From NCBI RefSeq assembly GCF_028622875.1, contig NZ_CP117709.1:5149001-5213000 (forward strand): a stretch of 64,000 nucleotides of DNA. The letters are read 5' to 3'. Of this stretch, positions 33,190 to 42,044 are shown piece after piece. The position numbers and the translations under genes were made by a program. The notes under the pieces are model-generated. The model had not been told where the DNA came from, ran no database searches, and worked only from the letters and a program-made list of their open reading frames with translations. The stretch comes from Streptomyces sp. MMBL 11-1 (GTDB taxonomy: Bacteria; Actinomycetota; Actinomycetes; Streptomycetales; Streptomycetaceae). The first letter of the stretch is position 1; the number at the start of each line of letters is the position of its first letter.

Positions 33190-34629
33190 GTGACCCGGAT
33201 CGTGATCATCGGCGGCGGCCCCGGCGGCTACGAAGCAGCCCTGGTGGGCGCCCAGCTCGGCGCGGAGGTGACCGTCGTCGACTGCGACGGTCTGGGCGGG
33301 GCCTCGGTCCTCACCGACTGCGTGCCCTCGAAGACCCTGATCGCCACGGCCGAGGTGATGACCACCTTCGACTCCTCGTACGAGGAGCTGGGCATCATCG
33401 TCGCCGACGACACCCCGCACGTGGAGCAGGCCGCCCGGGTCGTCGGCGTGGACCTCGGCAAGGTCAACCGCAGGGTCAAGCGCCTCGCGCTCGCCCAGTC
33501 CCACGACATCACCGCCTCGGTCACCCGGGCCGGTGCCCGCGTGATGCGCGGCCGGGGCCGGCTCGACGGGCTCCAGGCCGCCGACGGGTCCCGCCAGGTC
33601 GTCGTCACCGCCGCCGACGGCACCGAGGAGCGGCTAACCGCCGACGCCGTGCTGATAGCGACCGGTGGCCGCCCCCGGGAGATCCCGGACGCGCAGCCGG
33701 ACGGCGAGCGCATCCTGAACTGGACCCAGGTCTACGACCTCGACGAGCTTCCCGAGGAGCTCATCGTCGTCGGCTCCGGTGTCACCGGAGCCGAGTTCGC
33801 CGGGGCCTACCAGGCGCTCGGCTCGCGCGTCACCCTCGTCTCCTCCCGGGACCGGGTGCTGCCCGGCGAGGACCCGGACGCCGCGGCCGTCCTGGAGGAC
33901 GTCTTCCGCCGCCGCGGGATGAACGTCATGGCCCGCTCCCGCGCCCAGTCCGCCAAGCGTGTCGGCGACCGGGTCGAGGTGACGCTGGCCGACGGCCGGG
34001 TCATCAGCGGCTCGCACTGCCTGATGGCGGTCGGCGCGATCCCGAACACCGCGGGCATGGGCCTGGAGGAGGCCGGCGTACGGCTCAAGGACTCCGGGCA
34101 CGTCCTCACCGACCGGGTCTCGCGCACCAGCGCCCCCGGCGTCTACGCGGCCGGTGACGTCACCGGGATCTTCGCGCTGGCCTCGGTCGCCGCGATGCAG
34201 GGCCGCATCGCGATGTACCACTTCCTGGGCGACGCGGTCGCCCCGCTGAACCTCAAGGCCGTCTCCGCCAACGTCTTCACCGACCCGGAGATCGCCACCG
34301 TCGGCTACAGCCAGGCCGAGGTCGACGCGGGCAAGATCGAGGCCCGGGTGGTGAAGCTGCCGCTGCTGCGCAATCCGCGCGCCAAGATGCAGGGCATCCG
34401 CGACGGCTTCGTCAAGATCTTCTGCCGTCCCGGTACGGGGATCGTGGTCGGCGGCTGCGTGGTCGCCCCGCGCGCCAGCGAGCTGATCCACCCCATCTCG
34501 ATCGCGGTCGACAACAACCTGACGGTGGAGCAGATCGCCAACGCGTTCACCGTGTACCCGTCCCTGTCCGGATCGATCGCCGAAGTGGCCCGGCAGCTGC
34601 ACACCCGCAAGCTCACGGGCGAGGACTGA
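33190..34629 (+). CDS. NAD(P)H-quinone dehydrogenase of the flavoprotein disulfide reductase family, 479 aa
   Basis: FAD Rossmann start VTRIVIIGGGPGGYEAALVG, NAD motif IVVGSGVTGAEFAGAYQALG, GVYAAGDVTGIFALA, and a C-terminal dimerisation domain. In dihydrolipoamide dehydrogenases the redox motif has two Cys (CxxxxC); here it is GASVLTDCVPSK, with only the second Cys, as in mycobacterial LpdA (Rv3303c), which reduces quinones. So it should not act as an E3 component. GTG 33190 is the start. Cytoplasmic, FAD-bound. Confidence 0.9.
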   Translation: MTRIVIIGGGPGGYEAALVGAQLGAEVTVVDCDGLGGASVLTDCVPSKTLIATAEVMTTFDSSYEELGIIVADDTPHVEQAARVVGVDLGKVNRRVKRLALAQSHDITASVTRAGARVMRGRGRLDGLQAADGSRQVVVTAADGTEERLTADAVLIATGGRPREIPDAQPDGERILNWTQVYDLDELPEELIVVGSGVTGAEFAGAYQALGSRVTLVSSRDRVLPGEDPDAAAVLEDVFRRRGMNVMARSRAQSAKRVGDRVEVTLADGRVISGSHCLMAVGAIPNTAGMGLEEAGVRLKDSGHVLTDRVSRTSAPGVYAAGDVTGIFALASVAAMQGRIAMYHFLGDAVAPLNLKAVSANVFTDPEIATVGYSQAEVDAGKIEARVVKLPLLRNPRAKMQGIRDGFVKIFCRPGTGIVVGGCVVAPRASELIHPISIAVDNNLTVEQIANAFTVYPSLSGSIAEVARQLHTRKLTGED

Positions 34630-34735
34630 GAGCCCGGGAAGAGCGGCATTTCCGGCATCTCGCCGCCACCTGGCGGCAGTCCGGGCGGTGCGAGGACCGC
34701 CTGACGACCGCCTGACGATCACTGCTGAACAACAG

Positions 34736-34767
34736 AGGGGCCTCCTATACCACTTGGAGGCCCCTTT
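34736..34767 (+). terminator. Terminator after the quinone reductase gene
   Basis: Stem aggggcctcc / ggaggcccct with a 10-nt loop and TTT. Confidence 0.8.
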
Positions 34768-34836
34768 GAAGTACAACTTCTGTTATTCGGCGCAAACTGC
34801 TGAAAACTCACCGGCGGCCAGGTTACTGTCAGTTTC

Positions 34837-35799
34837 GTGTTCGCTGCAGAACGTCGTCAATTGATCCTCGAAATGGTGCGTGCCAACGGGGCGGTATCGC
34901 TCCGTGAGCTCGCCCGCGTCGTCCAGACCTCCGAAGTGACCGTACGGCGGGACGTGCGGGCACTGGAGGCAGAAGGACTCCTCGACCGCCGGCACGGCGG
35001 TGCGGTCTTGCCGGGCGGTTTCACGCGGGAGTCCGGCTTTCCGCAGAAATCCCATCTCTCCACCGCGGAGAAGACCGCTATCGCCGACCTCGCCGCAAGC
35101 CTCGTCGGCGAGGGCGAGGCCATCGTGGTCGGCGCCGGCACGACCACGCAGGAGCTGGCCCGCCGGCTCGCGCGGGTCCCCGGTCTGACCGTCGTCACCA
35201 ACTCCCTGCTGGTGGCCCAGGCGTTGGCCCACGCCAACCGGGTGGAAGTCGTCATGACCGGCGGCACCCTGCGCGGGAGCAACTACGCGCTGGTGGGCAG
35301 CGGGGCCGAGCAGTCCCTCCAGGGGCTGCGGGTCTCCCGGGCCTTCCTCTCCGGGAGCGGCCTCACGGCGGAGCGCGGCCTGTCCACCTCCAACATGCTC
35401 TCGGCCAGCGTCGACCGGGCTCTCGTACAGGCCGCCGCGGAGGTGGTCGTCCTGGCGGACCACACCAAGCTCGGCTCGGACACCATGTTCCAGACGGTGC
35501 CCACCGAGCTGATCACCCGTCTGGTGACGGACGAGCCCCCGCTCCACGACGAGCGGGCCGCCGCCGAGCTCCAGTCCCTGGCGGACCAGGGTGTGGAGAT
35601 CACGGTGGCCGGTCCGGGCGCGGACGCGTCCGGCGGGGACGGCGGCCCTCCGGGGCGTCAGCCCCGCCGGGAGATGCCGCTCCCCGGCCAGCGGCGCACG
35701 CAGAACGGCGGTCTCGGGCCGCAGCTCCGCAGTGCCTCCGCCTTGGCGGACGTGCCCGGCGAGCAGCGGGCCCGGGTGGCGGACCTGCGGCGGCGTTAG
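34837..35799 (+). CDS. DeoR/GlpR-family transcriptional regulator, 320 aa
   Basis: N-terminal helix-turn-helix (RQLILEMVRANGAVSLRELA ... VTVRRDVRALEAEGLLDRRHGG) and a C-terminal sugar-phosphate effector domain (EKTAIADLAASLV, VVGAGTTTQELARRL, VVTNSLLVAQAL, VVLADHTKLG). The last 60 residues are a disordered Arg/Gly/Pro tail. GTG 34837 has TTACTGT at -10 distance, so the mRNA may be leaderless. It lies near deoC, punA and the mutase and is a candidate for their regulator; inference only. Confidence 0.9.
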   Translation: MFAAERRQLILEMVRANGAVSLRELARVVQTSEVTVRRDVRALEAEGLLDRRHGGAVLPGGFTRESGFPQKSHLSTAEKTAIADLAASLVGEGEAIVVGAGTTTQELARRLARVPGLTVVTNSLLVAQALAHANRVEVVMTGGTLRGSNYALVGSGAEQSLQGLRVSRAFLSGSGLTAERGLSTSNMLSASVDRALVQAAAEVVVLADHTKLGSDTMFQTVPTELITRLVTDEPPLHDERAAAELQSLADQGVEITVAGPGADASGGDGGPPGRQPRREMPLPGQRRTQNGGLGPQLRSASALADVPGEQRARVADLRRR

Positions 35800-35802
35800 G
35801 CC

Positions 35803-35857
35803 CGCGTCGGGGGCGCTGCCCCCGAGCCCCCGCTCCTCAGACGCCGGAGGGGTTTGA
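35803..35857. repeat. Second copy of the common Streptomyces intergenic repeat
   Basis: GGGGGCGCTGCCCCCGAGCC...CTCCTCAGACGCCGGAGGGG resembles the element at 31393-31442. It may act as a terminator for the DeoR gene because its first half forms a hairpin (gggggcgctgccccc). Confidence 0.55.
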
Positions 35858-35876
35858 TCTGCCGCCGCAGGACCCG

Positions 35877-36473
35877 CTACTTCAGCCCGCGCAGCGTCAG
35901 CCGCAGCAGCCGCTCCGCCAACTCCGGGTCGTCGGGCGACTGCTCGGCTGCCAGCGCGATCGCGTTGGTGAGCTGGAGCAGATCGTCGATCGAGACGTCG
36001 GCCCGCACCGACCCGCTCTCCTGGGCCCGGCGCAGCAGCCCCGCGCCCGCCTCCCGGAGCGGCAGATGGCACTGCGCGAGGGCCGAGGTCTCGTTGCGCG
36101 AGGCGGACATCAGGCCGTGGGCCAGGCCGCGGTACTCACCCGCATGAGTGACGATCGCGCCCAGCCAGTCCACCAGCGCCCGGCACGGGGCTTCCGCCGC
36201 CGCCAGCTCCCGGGAGCGGTCCAGGAGCGAGCACAGGGCGTCCTGGAAGACCGCGTTCATCAGGGCGTCCCGGTTCGGGAAGTGCCGGTAGAGGGTGCCG
36301 ATGCCCACACCCGCCCGCCGGGCGATGTCCTCCAGCGACGCGTCCGTACCGTGCTCGGCGAAGGACCTGCGGGCCTCACCCACCAGCCGGTCGTGGTTCC
36401 GGCGCGCGTCCGCGCGCATCGGCCGGGCCGGCGCCTGTGCCGTGCTCGTCTCCATCGGGATCGCCCCTGCCAT
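35877..36473 (-). CDS. TetR-family regulator, 198 aa
   Basis: N-terminal helix-turn-helix RRNHDRLVGEARRSFAEHGT and SLEDIARRAGVGIGTLYRHF, followed by an all-helical ligand domain of about 140 residues. A run of 20 residues precedes the HTH, so the start could be ATG 36455. Its target is unknown. It is convergent with the DeoR gene, and accA2 lies behind it. Confidence 0.9.
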   Translation of the reverse strand: MAGAIPMETSTAQAPARPMRADARRNHDRLVGEARRSFAEHGTDASLEDIARRAGVGIGTLYRHFPNRDALMNAVFQDALCSLLDRSRELAAAEAPCRALVDWLGAIVTHAGEYRGLAHGLMSASRNETSALAQCHLPLREAGAGLLRRAQESGSVRADVSIDDLLQLTNAIALAAEQSPDDPELAERLLRLTLRGLK

Positions 36474-36529
36474 GGCTTCCGCCCCTCCCTCGGTCCTCGG
36501 ACCCTCGTGGGTTCCAGGATGCCACTGTG

Positions 36530-36576
36530 CCGAAGGGCCCGGCCCGCGTCGTCACGACGTGGACCGGGCCCTTCGG
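36530..36576 (-). terminator. Terminator downstream of accA2
   Basis: 13-bp stem ccgaagggcccgg / ccgggcccttcgg with a 21-nt loop, placed 14 bp after the accA2 stop on the minus strand. Confidence 0.8.
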
Positions 36577-36590
36577 GGCGTGCCGGGCGG

Positions 36591-38345
36591 TCAGTCCTTG
36601 ATCTCGCAGATCAGGGCGCCGGAGGTGACGGAGGCGCCGACCTCGGCGGCGAGGCCCTTGACGGTGCCGGAGCGGTGCGCGTTGAGCGGCTGCTCCATCT
36701 TCATGGCCTCCAGGACGACGACGAGGTCGCCCTCCTTGACCTCCTGGCCCTCCTCCACCGCGATCTTGACGATGGTGCCCTGCATGGGCGAGGCGAGGCT
36801 GTCGCCCGAGGCGGCGGAGCCGGCCTTCTTCGCGGCGCGGCGCTTGGGCTTCGCACCGGCGGCGAGGCCGGTGCGGGCCAGCGACATGCCCAGCGAGGAC
36901 GGCAGCGACACCTCCAGGCGCTTGCCGCCGACCTCGACGACGACGGTCTCCCGTCCGGCCTCGTCCTCCGCGTCCGCGTCCGCGGGGGCGGCGAAGGGCT
37001 TGATGTCGTTGACGAACTCGGTCTCGATCCACCGCGTGTGGACGGTGAACGGGTCCGCCGTGAAGGCGGGGTCCGCGACGACGGCACGGTGGAAGGGGAT
37101 GGCGGTGGCCATGCCCTCGACGGTGAACTCCGCCAGCGCGCGGGCGGCGCGCTGGAGCGCCTGCTCGCGGGTCGCGCCGGTCACGATGAGCTTGGCGAGC
37201 AGGGAGTCCCAGGCGGGGCCGATCACGCTGCCCGACTCGACGCCCGCGTCGAGGCGGACGCCGGGGCCGGTCGGCGGGGCGAAGGTGGTGACGGTGCCGG
37301 GGGCGGGCAGGAAGCCGCGGCCCGGGTCCTCGCCGTTGATACGGAACTCGAAGGAGTGACCGCGCACGGCGGGGTCGTCGTAGCCGAGCTCCTCGCCGTC
37401 GGCGATGCGGAACATCTCGCGTACGAGGTCGATGCCCGTGACCTCTTCGGTGACGGGGTGCTCGACCTGGAGGCGGGTGTTGACCTCCAGGAACGAGATG
37501 GTTCCGTCGACGCCGACGAGGAACTCGACCGTGCCGGCGCCGACGTAGCCGGCTTCCTTCAGGATCGCCTTCGACGCCGCGTACAGCTCCTCGTTCTGCG
37601 CCTGGCTCAGGAAGGGGGCCGGGGCCTCCTCCACGAGCTTCTGGTGGCGGCGCTGGAGCGAACAGTCACGGGTGGAGACGACGACCACGTTGCCGTGGGT
37701 GTCGGCCAGGCACTGGGTCTCCACGTGGCGCGGCTTGTCGAGGTAGCGCTCGACGAAGCACTCGCCCCGGCCGAACGCCGCCACGGCCTCGCGGACCGCG
37801 GAGTCGTACAGCTCCGGGATCTCCTCCAGCGTGCGGGCCACCTTCAGGCCGCGACCGCCGCCACCGAAGGCGGCCTTGATCGCGATCGGCAGTCCGTTCC
37901 GCTCGGCGAACGCGACGACCTCGTCGGACCCGGAGACCGGGTCCGGGGTGCCGGCCACCAGCGGGGCGCCCGCGCGCTGGGCGATGTGCCGGGCGGCAAC
38001 CTTGTCGCCGAGGTCGCGGATGGCCTGCGGCGGCGGGCCGATCCAGGTCAGCCCGGCGTCCAGGACGGCCTGGGCGAACTCCGCGTTCTCCGACAGGAAT
38101 CCGTAACCGGGGTGGACCGCGTCCGCCCCCGAATCCGCCGCGGCCCGCAGCACCTTGGCCATGTCCAGATAGCTGGCGGCCGGGGTGTCACCGCCCAGGG
38201 CGAACGCCTCGTCCGCCGCCCGGACATGCAGCGCGTCCCGGTCCGGCTCGGCGTAGACCGCGACGCTCGCGATCCCCGCGTCCCGGCACGCCCGAGCAAC
38301 GCGGACAGCGATTTCGCCACGGTTGGCGATGAGCACCTTGCGCAC
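36591..38345 (-). CDS. accA2: Acyl-CoA carboxylase alpha subunit: biotin carboxylase plus biotin carrier, 584 aa
   Basis: Carboxylates biotin with ATP and bicarbonate, then presents it to PccB or a related beta subunit to make methylmalonyl- or malonyl-CoA. Order: N-terminal biotin carboxylase [23 protein letters not shown]-grasp ([30 protein letters not shown]), C-terminal lid, then a linker of about 70 residues and the carrier domain with the biotinyl Lys in [16 protein letters not shown] 38345 follows GAGGAGGGAG. pccB, the epsilon subunit and biotin ligase lie upstream. Confidence 0.95.
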   Translation of the reverse strand: MRKVLIANRGEIAVRVARACRDAGIASVAVYAEPDRDALHVRAADEAFALGGDTPAASYLDMAKVLRAAADSGADAVHPGYGFLSENAEFAQAVLDAGLTWIGPPPQAIRDLGDKVAARHIAQRAGAPLVAGTPDPVSGSDEVVAFAERNGLPIAIKAAFGGGGRGLKVARTLEEIPELYDSAVREAVAAFGRGECFVERYLDKPRHVETQCLADTHGNVVVVSTRDCSLQRRHQKLVEEAPAPFLSQAQNEELYAASKAILKEAGYVGAGTVEFLVGVDGTISFLEVNTRLQVEHPVTEEVTGIDLVREMFRIADGEELGYDDPAVRGHSFEFRINGEDPGRGFLPAPGTVTTFAPPTGPGVRLDAGVESGSVIGPAWDSLLAKLIVTGATREQALQRAARALAEFTVEGMATAIPFHRAVVADPAFTADPFTVHTRWIETEFVNDIKPFAAPADADAEDEAGRETVVVEVGGKRLEVSLPSSLGMSLARTGLAAGAKPKRRAAKKAGSAASGDSLASPMQGTIVKIAVEEGQEVKEGDLVVVLEAMKMEQPLNAHRSGTVKGLAAEVGASVTSGALICEIKD

Positions 38346-38710
38346 GATGACTCCCTCCTCGAAACAAGCTGAGTTTAGGGACTACCGACACGGCCGTACG
38401 ACCCGTCCCCAATGGTGAGCTTGCCCACACGGAGTGTGATCCGAGGCTTGCCCCAGTAGTGAAATCCCTTGTGGCACCACGGTACGCCGCGATCCTCCAC
38501 CGCACAGTAACCAGCCGGTGTGGTGCAGGTCTCTGTCTTTAGGGTCAACGCCTCACGGTGTTTCTTTGTGGAGTCCCTACGAACGGCCGCGACATTCTTT
38601 GCCCGGCGCACGGGCCCGTCCCGTCCCTGTCGCACCTCTTGTCCGACGGAATACCCGTGAGTAGGGTCCGCGCTACGCACGTACTGCAGGTAACAGGGGG
38701 TGGAACGGTC
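38346..38710. other. Divergent promoter region of accA2 and the 38711 gene
   Basis: 365 bp without a supported gene. It holds a clear + strand promoter (38639-38667) for the 38711 gene. On the left half I see no unambiguous -10/-35 pair for accA2. Composition is less GC-rich than neighbouring coding DNA. Confidence 0.6.
38639..38667 (+). promoter_or_regulatory. Housekeeping-type promoter of the 38711 gene
   Basis: TTGTCC (38639-38644), 17-bp spacer, TAGGGT (38662-38667): a good HrdB-like pair 44 bp before the ATG. Confidence 0.7.
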
Positions 38711-39157
38711 ATGCGCAGATGGGTGGCGATCGCGACCGCGCTCGTGCTGTCCGGGGAGGCGGTGGGCATCGTGCTCATCAACGCCGTCCTGGCCACGGTC
38801 GCCGAGAACCAGAACATGTCGCTCGCCGGTCTGGACCCGGACGCCATGTCCACCGGCACCTGGGTGATGGGCGGCGTCTTCGGGCTGCTGCTGGTCCTGT
38901 GCGGGCTGGTCGCCCTGCTGGCCGGGGCCCGCGACCGTGCCCCGGGGCGCCTCGGACGCGTCACCCTGATCGGCTGCGCGGTCGTGCACGGCGTCCTCGG
39001 CGCGGTCACCGTCGGCCTGGTGGGCTGGGGCGCCTTCGCGTTCATGATGCTCGTGCTCGCCCTGCTGGTGTTCACGCTGCTGGCGTACGGGCCCGGGCCC
39101 CGGGCCGAGGACGGCGTGAGCGACGAGGCCGGCCCGGCGGCGGCCCGGACCGCCTAG
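38711..39157 (+). CDS. Small multipass membrane protein, 148 aa
   Basis: Four hydrophobic segments: WVAIATALVLSGEAVGIVLI, WVMGGVFGLLLVLCGLVALL, a third around LIGCAVVHGVLGAVTVGLVG, and FAFMMLVLALLVFTLLAYG, then an acidic tail. ATG 38711 follows GGGGTGG. No domain family is recognised. It is conserved at this place in S. coelicolor as I recall (SCO4922). Confidence 0.8.
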   Translation: MRRWVAIATALVLSGEAVGIVLINAVLATVAENQNMSLAGLDPDAMSTGTWVMGGVFGLLLVLCGLVALLAGARDRAPGRLGRVTLIGCAVVHGVLGAVTVGLVGWGAFAFMMLVLALLVFTLLAYGPGPRAEDGVSDEAGPAAARTA

Positions 39158-39181
39158 AACCCGCACCGGGCCCACCGTGGC

Positions 39182-39784
39182 TCAGACCCACAGCTCCGTC
39201 ACGGAGACGTCCAGTTCGCCCAGCAGCCGGCGCAGCAGCGGCAGCGAGAGCCCGATGACATTGCCGTGGTCGCCCTCGATGGAGTCGACGAACGGGGCCG
39301 AGCGGCCGTCCAGCGTGAACGCCCCCGCGACATGGAGCGGTTCGCCCGAGGCCACGTACGCGGCGACCTCGGCGTCGCTCGGCTCGCCGAACCGTACGAC
39401 CGTGGACGCCGTCGCCGACGCCGTACGGCCGGAGGCTGTGTCGATCACGCTGTGCCCGGTCCGCAGGACACCCGACCGGCCACGCATCGACTTCCAGCGG
39501 GCGGTGGCCTCCTCGGCGTCGGCCGGCTTGCCCAGCGCCTCGCCGTCCAGCTCCAGTACCGAGTCGCAGCCGATGACCAGGGCGCCCGCCGCCTCGGGGC
39601 GCTCCGCGACCGCCGCCGCCTTGGCCCGGGCCAGGACGAGCGCCAGCTCGGCGGGGGTCGGCGCGCTCAGCGCGTCCTCGTCCACCCCGCTGACGATCAC
39701 CTCGGGGGCGAACCCGGCCTGGCGCAGCAGACCGAGACGGGCGGGGGAGGCGGAGGCGAGCACGAGACGGCGCTGATCAGTCAT
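39182..39784 (-). CDS. maf: Maf-family nucleoside triphosphate pyrophosphatase, 200 aa
   Basis: Hydrolyses non-canonical or excess nucleoside triphosphates to monophosphates. Motifs: [19 protein letters not shown] (phosphate-binding SxSxxR), [25 protein letters not shown] (acidic catalytic region), GVLRTGHSV and [18 protein letters not shown]. The start ATG 39784 gives standard length. Cytoplasmic. Confidence 0.92.
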   Translation of the reverse strand: MTDQRRLVLASASPARLGLLRQAGFAPEVIVSGVDEDALSAPTPAELALVLARAKAAAVAERPEAAGALVIGCDSVLELDGEALGKPADAEEATARWKSMRGRSGVLRTGHSVIDTASGRTASATASTVVRFGEPSDAEVAAYVASGEPLHVAGAFTLDGRSAPFVDSIEGDHGNVIGLSLPLLRRLLGELDVSVTELWV

Positions 39785-39836
39785 GCGCGCCATCGTAGAA
39801 GGGCCCGTGGGGGCCGGGGAGCCGAGGGCCCGCCGC

Positions 39837-39965
39837 TCAGCGGATGCCGAGCACGAACATCGCCACCAGCATCGCCAGCGCCAGCAGGACGCCCGCTCTG
39901 CGCAGCATGGCCTGGGCGTCGCGCAGTTCCTTCGGCGGCTTGTTCTCGGGGTCGGACCACAGCAT
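39837..39965 (-). CDS. mmpB: 42-aa single-pass membrane protein, probable MmpB
   Basis: Starts ATG 39965 and ends TGA 39837. The peptide is [20 protein letters not shown] followed by [10 protein letters not shown] and a membrane helix ([12 protein letters not shown]). Sequence, length and place between maf and the epsilon subunit fit my recollection of the Streptomyces morphogenic membrane protein MmpB, described as acting with MmpA in sporulation septation. An almost perfect palindrome (40001-40016) lies upstream. Confidence 0.75.
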   Translation of the reverse strand: MLWSDPENKPPKELRDAQAMLRRAGVLLALAMLVAMFVLGIR

Positions 39966-40000
39966 GCTCCCGATCCTGCTGCGCCGCCCGCCCCCACGCC

Positions 40001-40016
40001 TGAGTACAGGTACTCA
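40001..40016. promoter_or_regulatory. Perfect palindrome TGAGTACAGGTACTCA upstream of the MmpB-like gene
   Basis: Arms TGAGTAC / GTACTCA separated by AG, 36-51 bp upstream of the 42-aa gene. Position and symmetry fit a dimeric regulator site. Confidence 0.5.
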
Positions 40017-40017
40017 A

Positions 40018-40046
40018 AGCCGCCCCCGATCGGGACGGGGGCGGCT
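40018..40046 (-). terminator. Terminator downstream of pccE
   Basis: Perfect 10-bp stem agccgccccc / gggggcggct with a 9-nt loop, just past the epsilon-subunit stop on the minus strand. Confidence 0.75.
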
Positions 40047-40064
40047 CGCGGCCGGTCCGGCGGC

Positions 40065-40271
40065 TCAGGCCGGCCAGTACGTCCGGGCCCAGGCGCGGGG
40101 GCCCGGACGAGGGCGGCCGGTGCGGGCGATGCGTCCCGGGTCGGACCACTGCTCGGGCGGCAGCGGCGCGCCGGACGAGACGGCGGACGCCGCCGCGGCG
40201 CGCGCCCGGACCACCGCCAGCGCGGCGGCCAGCTCCTCCGGGGTGGGGTTGCCCCGTACGACCTTGATCAT
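40065..40271 (-). CDS. pccE: Acyl-CoA carboxylase epsilon subunit, 68 aa
   Basis: Small regulatory subunit that strengthens the alpha/beta carboxylase complex in actinobacteria. [20 protein letters not shown] is the family hallmark, followed by a Pro/Arg-rich tail ending [11 protein letters not shown] 40271; the gene follows pccB by 37 bp in the same operon. Confidence 0.9.
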   Translation of the reverse strand: MIKVVRGNPTPEELAAALAVVRARAAAASAVSSGAPLPPEQWSDPGRIARTGRPRPGPRAWARTYWPA

Positions 40272-40308
40272 GGGCGGACCTTTCTGCGAACGGGCGGGCG
40301 TACGGCTG

Positions 40309-41889
40309 CTAGAGCGGGATGTTGCCGTGCTTCTTCGGAGGCAGGGTTTCCCGCTTCGTCCGCAGTTGACGCAGCCCCTTGACGATGTGGGCCCGGGTGT
40401 CGGACGGCATGATCACCGCGTCGACGTAGCCGCGCTCGGCCGCCACGTACGGATTGAGCAGCGCGTCCTCGTAGTCCGCCATCAGCTCGGCCCGCGTCGC
40501 GTCCGGGTCCTCGGCGGCGGCGATGGCGCGGCGGTGCAGGATGTTCACCGCGCCCTGCGCCCCCATGACGGCGATCTGCGCGGTCGGCCAGGCGAGGTTC
40601 AGGTCGGCGCCCAGGTGCTTGGAGCCCATCACGTCGTACGCCCCGCCGAACGCCTTGCGGGTGATGACGGTGATCAGCGGGACCGTCGCCTCCGCGTAGG
40701 CGTAGATCAGCTTCGCGCCGCGCCGGATGATGCCGCCGTACTCCTGGTCCACGCCCGGCAGGAAGCCCGGCACGTCCACGAAGGTGACGACGGGGACGTT
40801 GAACGCGTCGCAGGTGCGGACGAAGCGGGCCGCCTTCTCGCTGGCGTTGATGTCCAGACAGCCGGCGAACTGCATCGGCTGGTTGGCGACGATGCCGACC
40901 GGGTGGCCCTCGACCCGGCCGAAGCCCGTGATGATGTTCGGCGCGAACAGGGCCTGGGTCTCCAGGAACTCGCCGTCGTCCAGCACGTGCTCGATCGCGG
41001 TGTGCATGTCGTACGGCTGGTTCGCCGAGTCCGGGATGAGCGTGTCCAGCTCGCGGTCCTCGTCGGTGGTGGCGAGGTCCGCCTCCTCCGGGAAGGCCGG
41101 GGCCTCGGAGAGGTTGTTCGACGGGAGGTAGGACAGCAGCGACTTGACGTACTCGATGGCGTCCTTCTCGTCGCCCGCCATGTGGTGCGCCACCCCGGAG
41201 GTGGTGTTGTGCGTACGGGCGCCGCCCAGCTCCTCGAAGCCGACGTCCTCGCCGGTGACCGTCTTGATGACGTCGGGGCCGGTGATGAACATGTGCGAGG
41301 TCTGGTCGACCATCACCGTGAAGTCGGTGATCGCGGGGGAGTAGACCGCACCGCCCGCGCACGGGCCGACGATCAGCGAGATCTGCGGGATCACCCCGGA
41401 GGCGTGCACGTTGCGGCGGAAGATCTCGGCGAACAGGCCGAGCGCGGCGACGCCCTCCTGGATGCGCGCGCCGCCGCCGTCGTTGATGCCGATGACCGGA
41501 CAGCCGGTCTTCAGCGCGAAGTCCATGACCTTGACGATCTTCTCGCCGTAGACCTCGCCGAGCGAACCGCCGAAGATCGTGAAGTCCTGCGAGTACACGC
41601 AGACCGGGCGGCCGTCGACCGTGCCGTAACCGGTGACGACTCCGTCCCCGTACGGGCGGTTCTTCTCGATGCCGAAGTTGGTGGAGCGGTGCCGGGCGAA
41701 CTCGTCGAGCTCCACGAAGGAGCCCTCGTCCAGCAGCAGCCCGACCCGCTCACGGGCCGTCAGCTTGCCCTTGGCGTGCTGCTTCTCGACCGCGCGGGCC
41801 GAACCGGCGTGCGTCGCTTCGTCGATGCGGCGCGTCAGGTCCGCGAGCTTGCCCGCGGTGGTGTGGATGTCGCTTAGCGGCTCGGACAT
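40309..41889 (-). CDS. pccB: Propionyl-CoA carboxylase beta subunit, 526 aa
   Basis: Carboxyltransferase subunit: transfers CO2 from carboxybiotin to propionyl-CoA (and often acetyl-CoA), giving methylmalonyl-CoA for polyketide and odd-chain metabolism. Crotonase-fold N and C halves: [48 protein letters not shown], and the C-half [20 protein letters not shown] 41889; a longer version to 42030 reads into the birA promoter. Divergent from birA. Confidence 0.95.
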   Translation of the reverse strand: MSEPLSDIHTTAGKLADLTRRIDEATHAGSARAVEKQHAKGKLTARERVGLLLDEGSFVELDEFARHRSTNFGIEKNRPYGDGVVTGYGTVDGRPVCVYSQDFTIFGGSLGEVYGEKIVKVMDFALKTGCPVIGINDGGGARIQEGVAALGLFAEIFRRNVHASGVIPQISLIVGPCAGGAVYSPAITDFTVMVDQTSHMFITGPDVIKTVTGEDVGFEELGGARTHNTTSGVAHHMAGDEKDAIEYVKSLLSYLPSNNLSEAPAFPEEADLATTDEDRELDTLIPDSANQPYDMHTAIEHVLDDGEFLETQALFAPNIITGFGRVEGHPVGIVANQPMQFAGCLDINASEKAARFVRTCDAFNVPVVTFVDVPGFLPGVDQEYGGIIRRGAKLIYAYAEATVPLITVITRKAFGGAYDVMGSKHLGADLNLAWPTAQIAVMGAQGAVNILHRRAIAAAEDPDATRAELMADYEDALLNPYVAAERGYVDAVIMPSDTRAHIVKGLRQLRTKRETLPPKKHGNIPL

Positions 41890-42044
41890 CGGGGGGCGGC
41901 TCCCTGCCTGGTCACGGGGACGACGTCTGGCACCGGTCACGGGGGGACGGCCAGCTGTCAGTCCGGCTCTGGCTACTGACTCGTAGGGTATCGGCGCGCC
42001 TCCGGAAAGGCAGTGCGTCCTTTGCCACACCTAGGCTGGGTTGC

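Noticed and set aside
36136..36151. TCACCCGCATGAGTGA, close to the accessory palindrome
   Set aside because: It lies inside the TetR coding region with no promoter context, so probably a chance match.
36066..38372. A 768-codon open frame on + across accA2
   Set aside because: It is antisense to the clear biotin carboxylase gene, has an Arg/Gly/Val-rich composition and no motifs; a GC-bias shadow.
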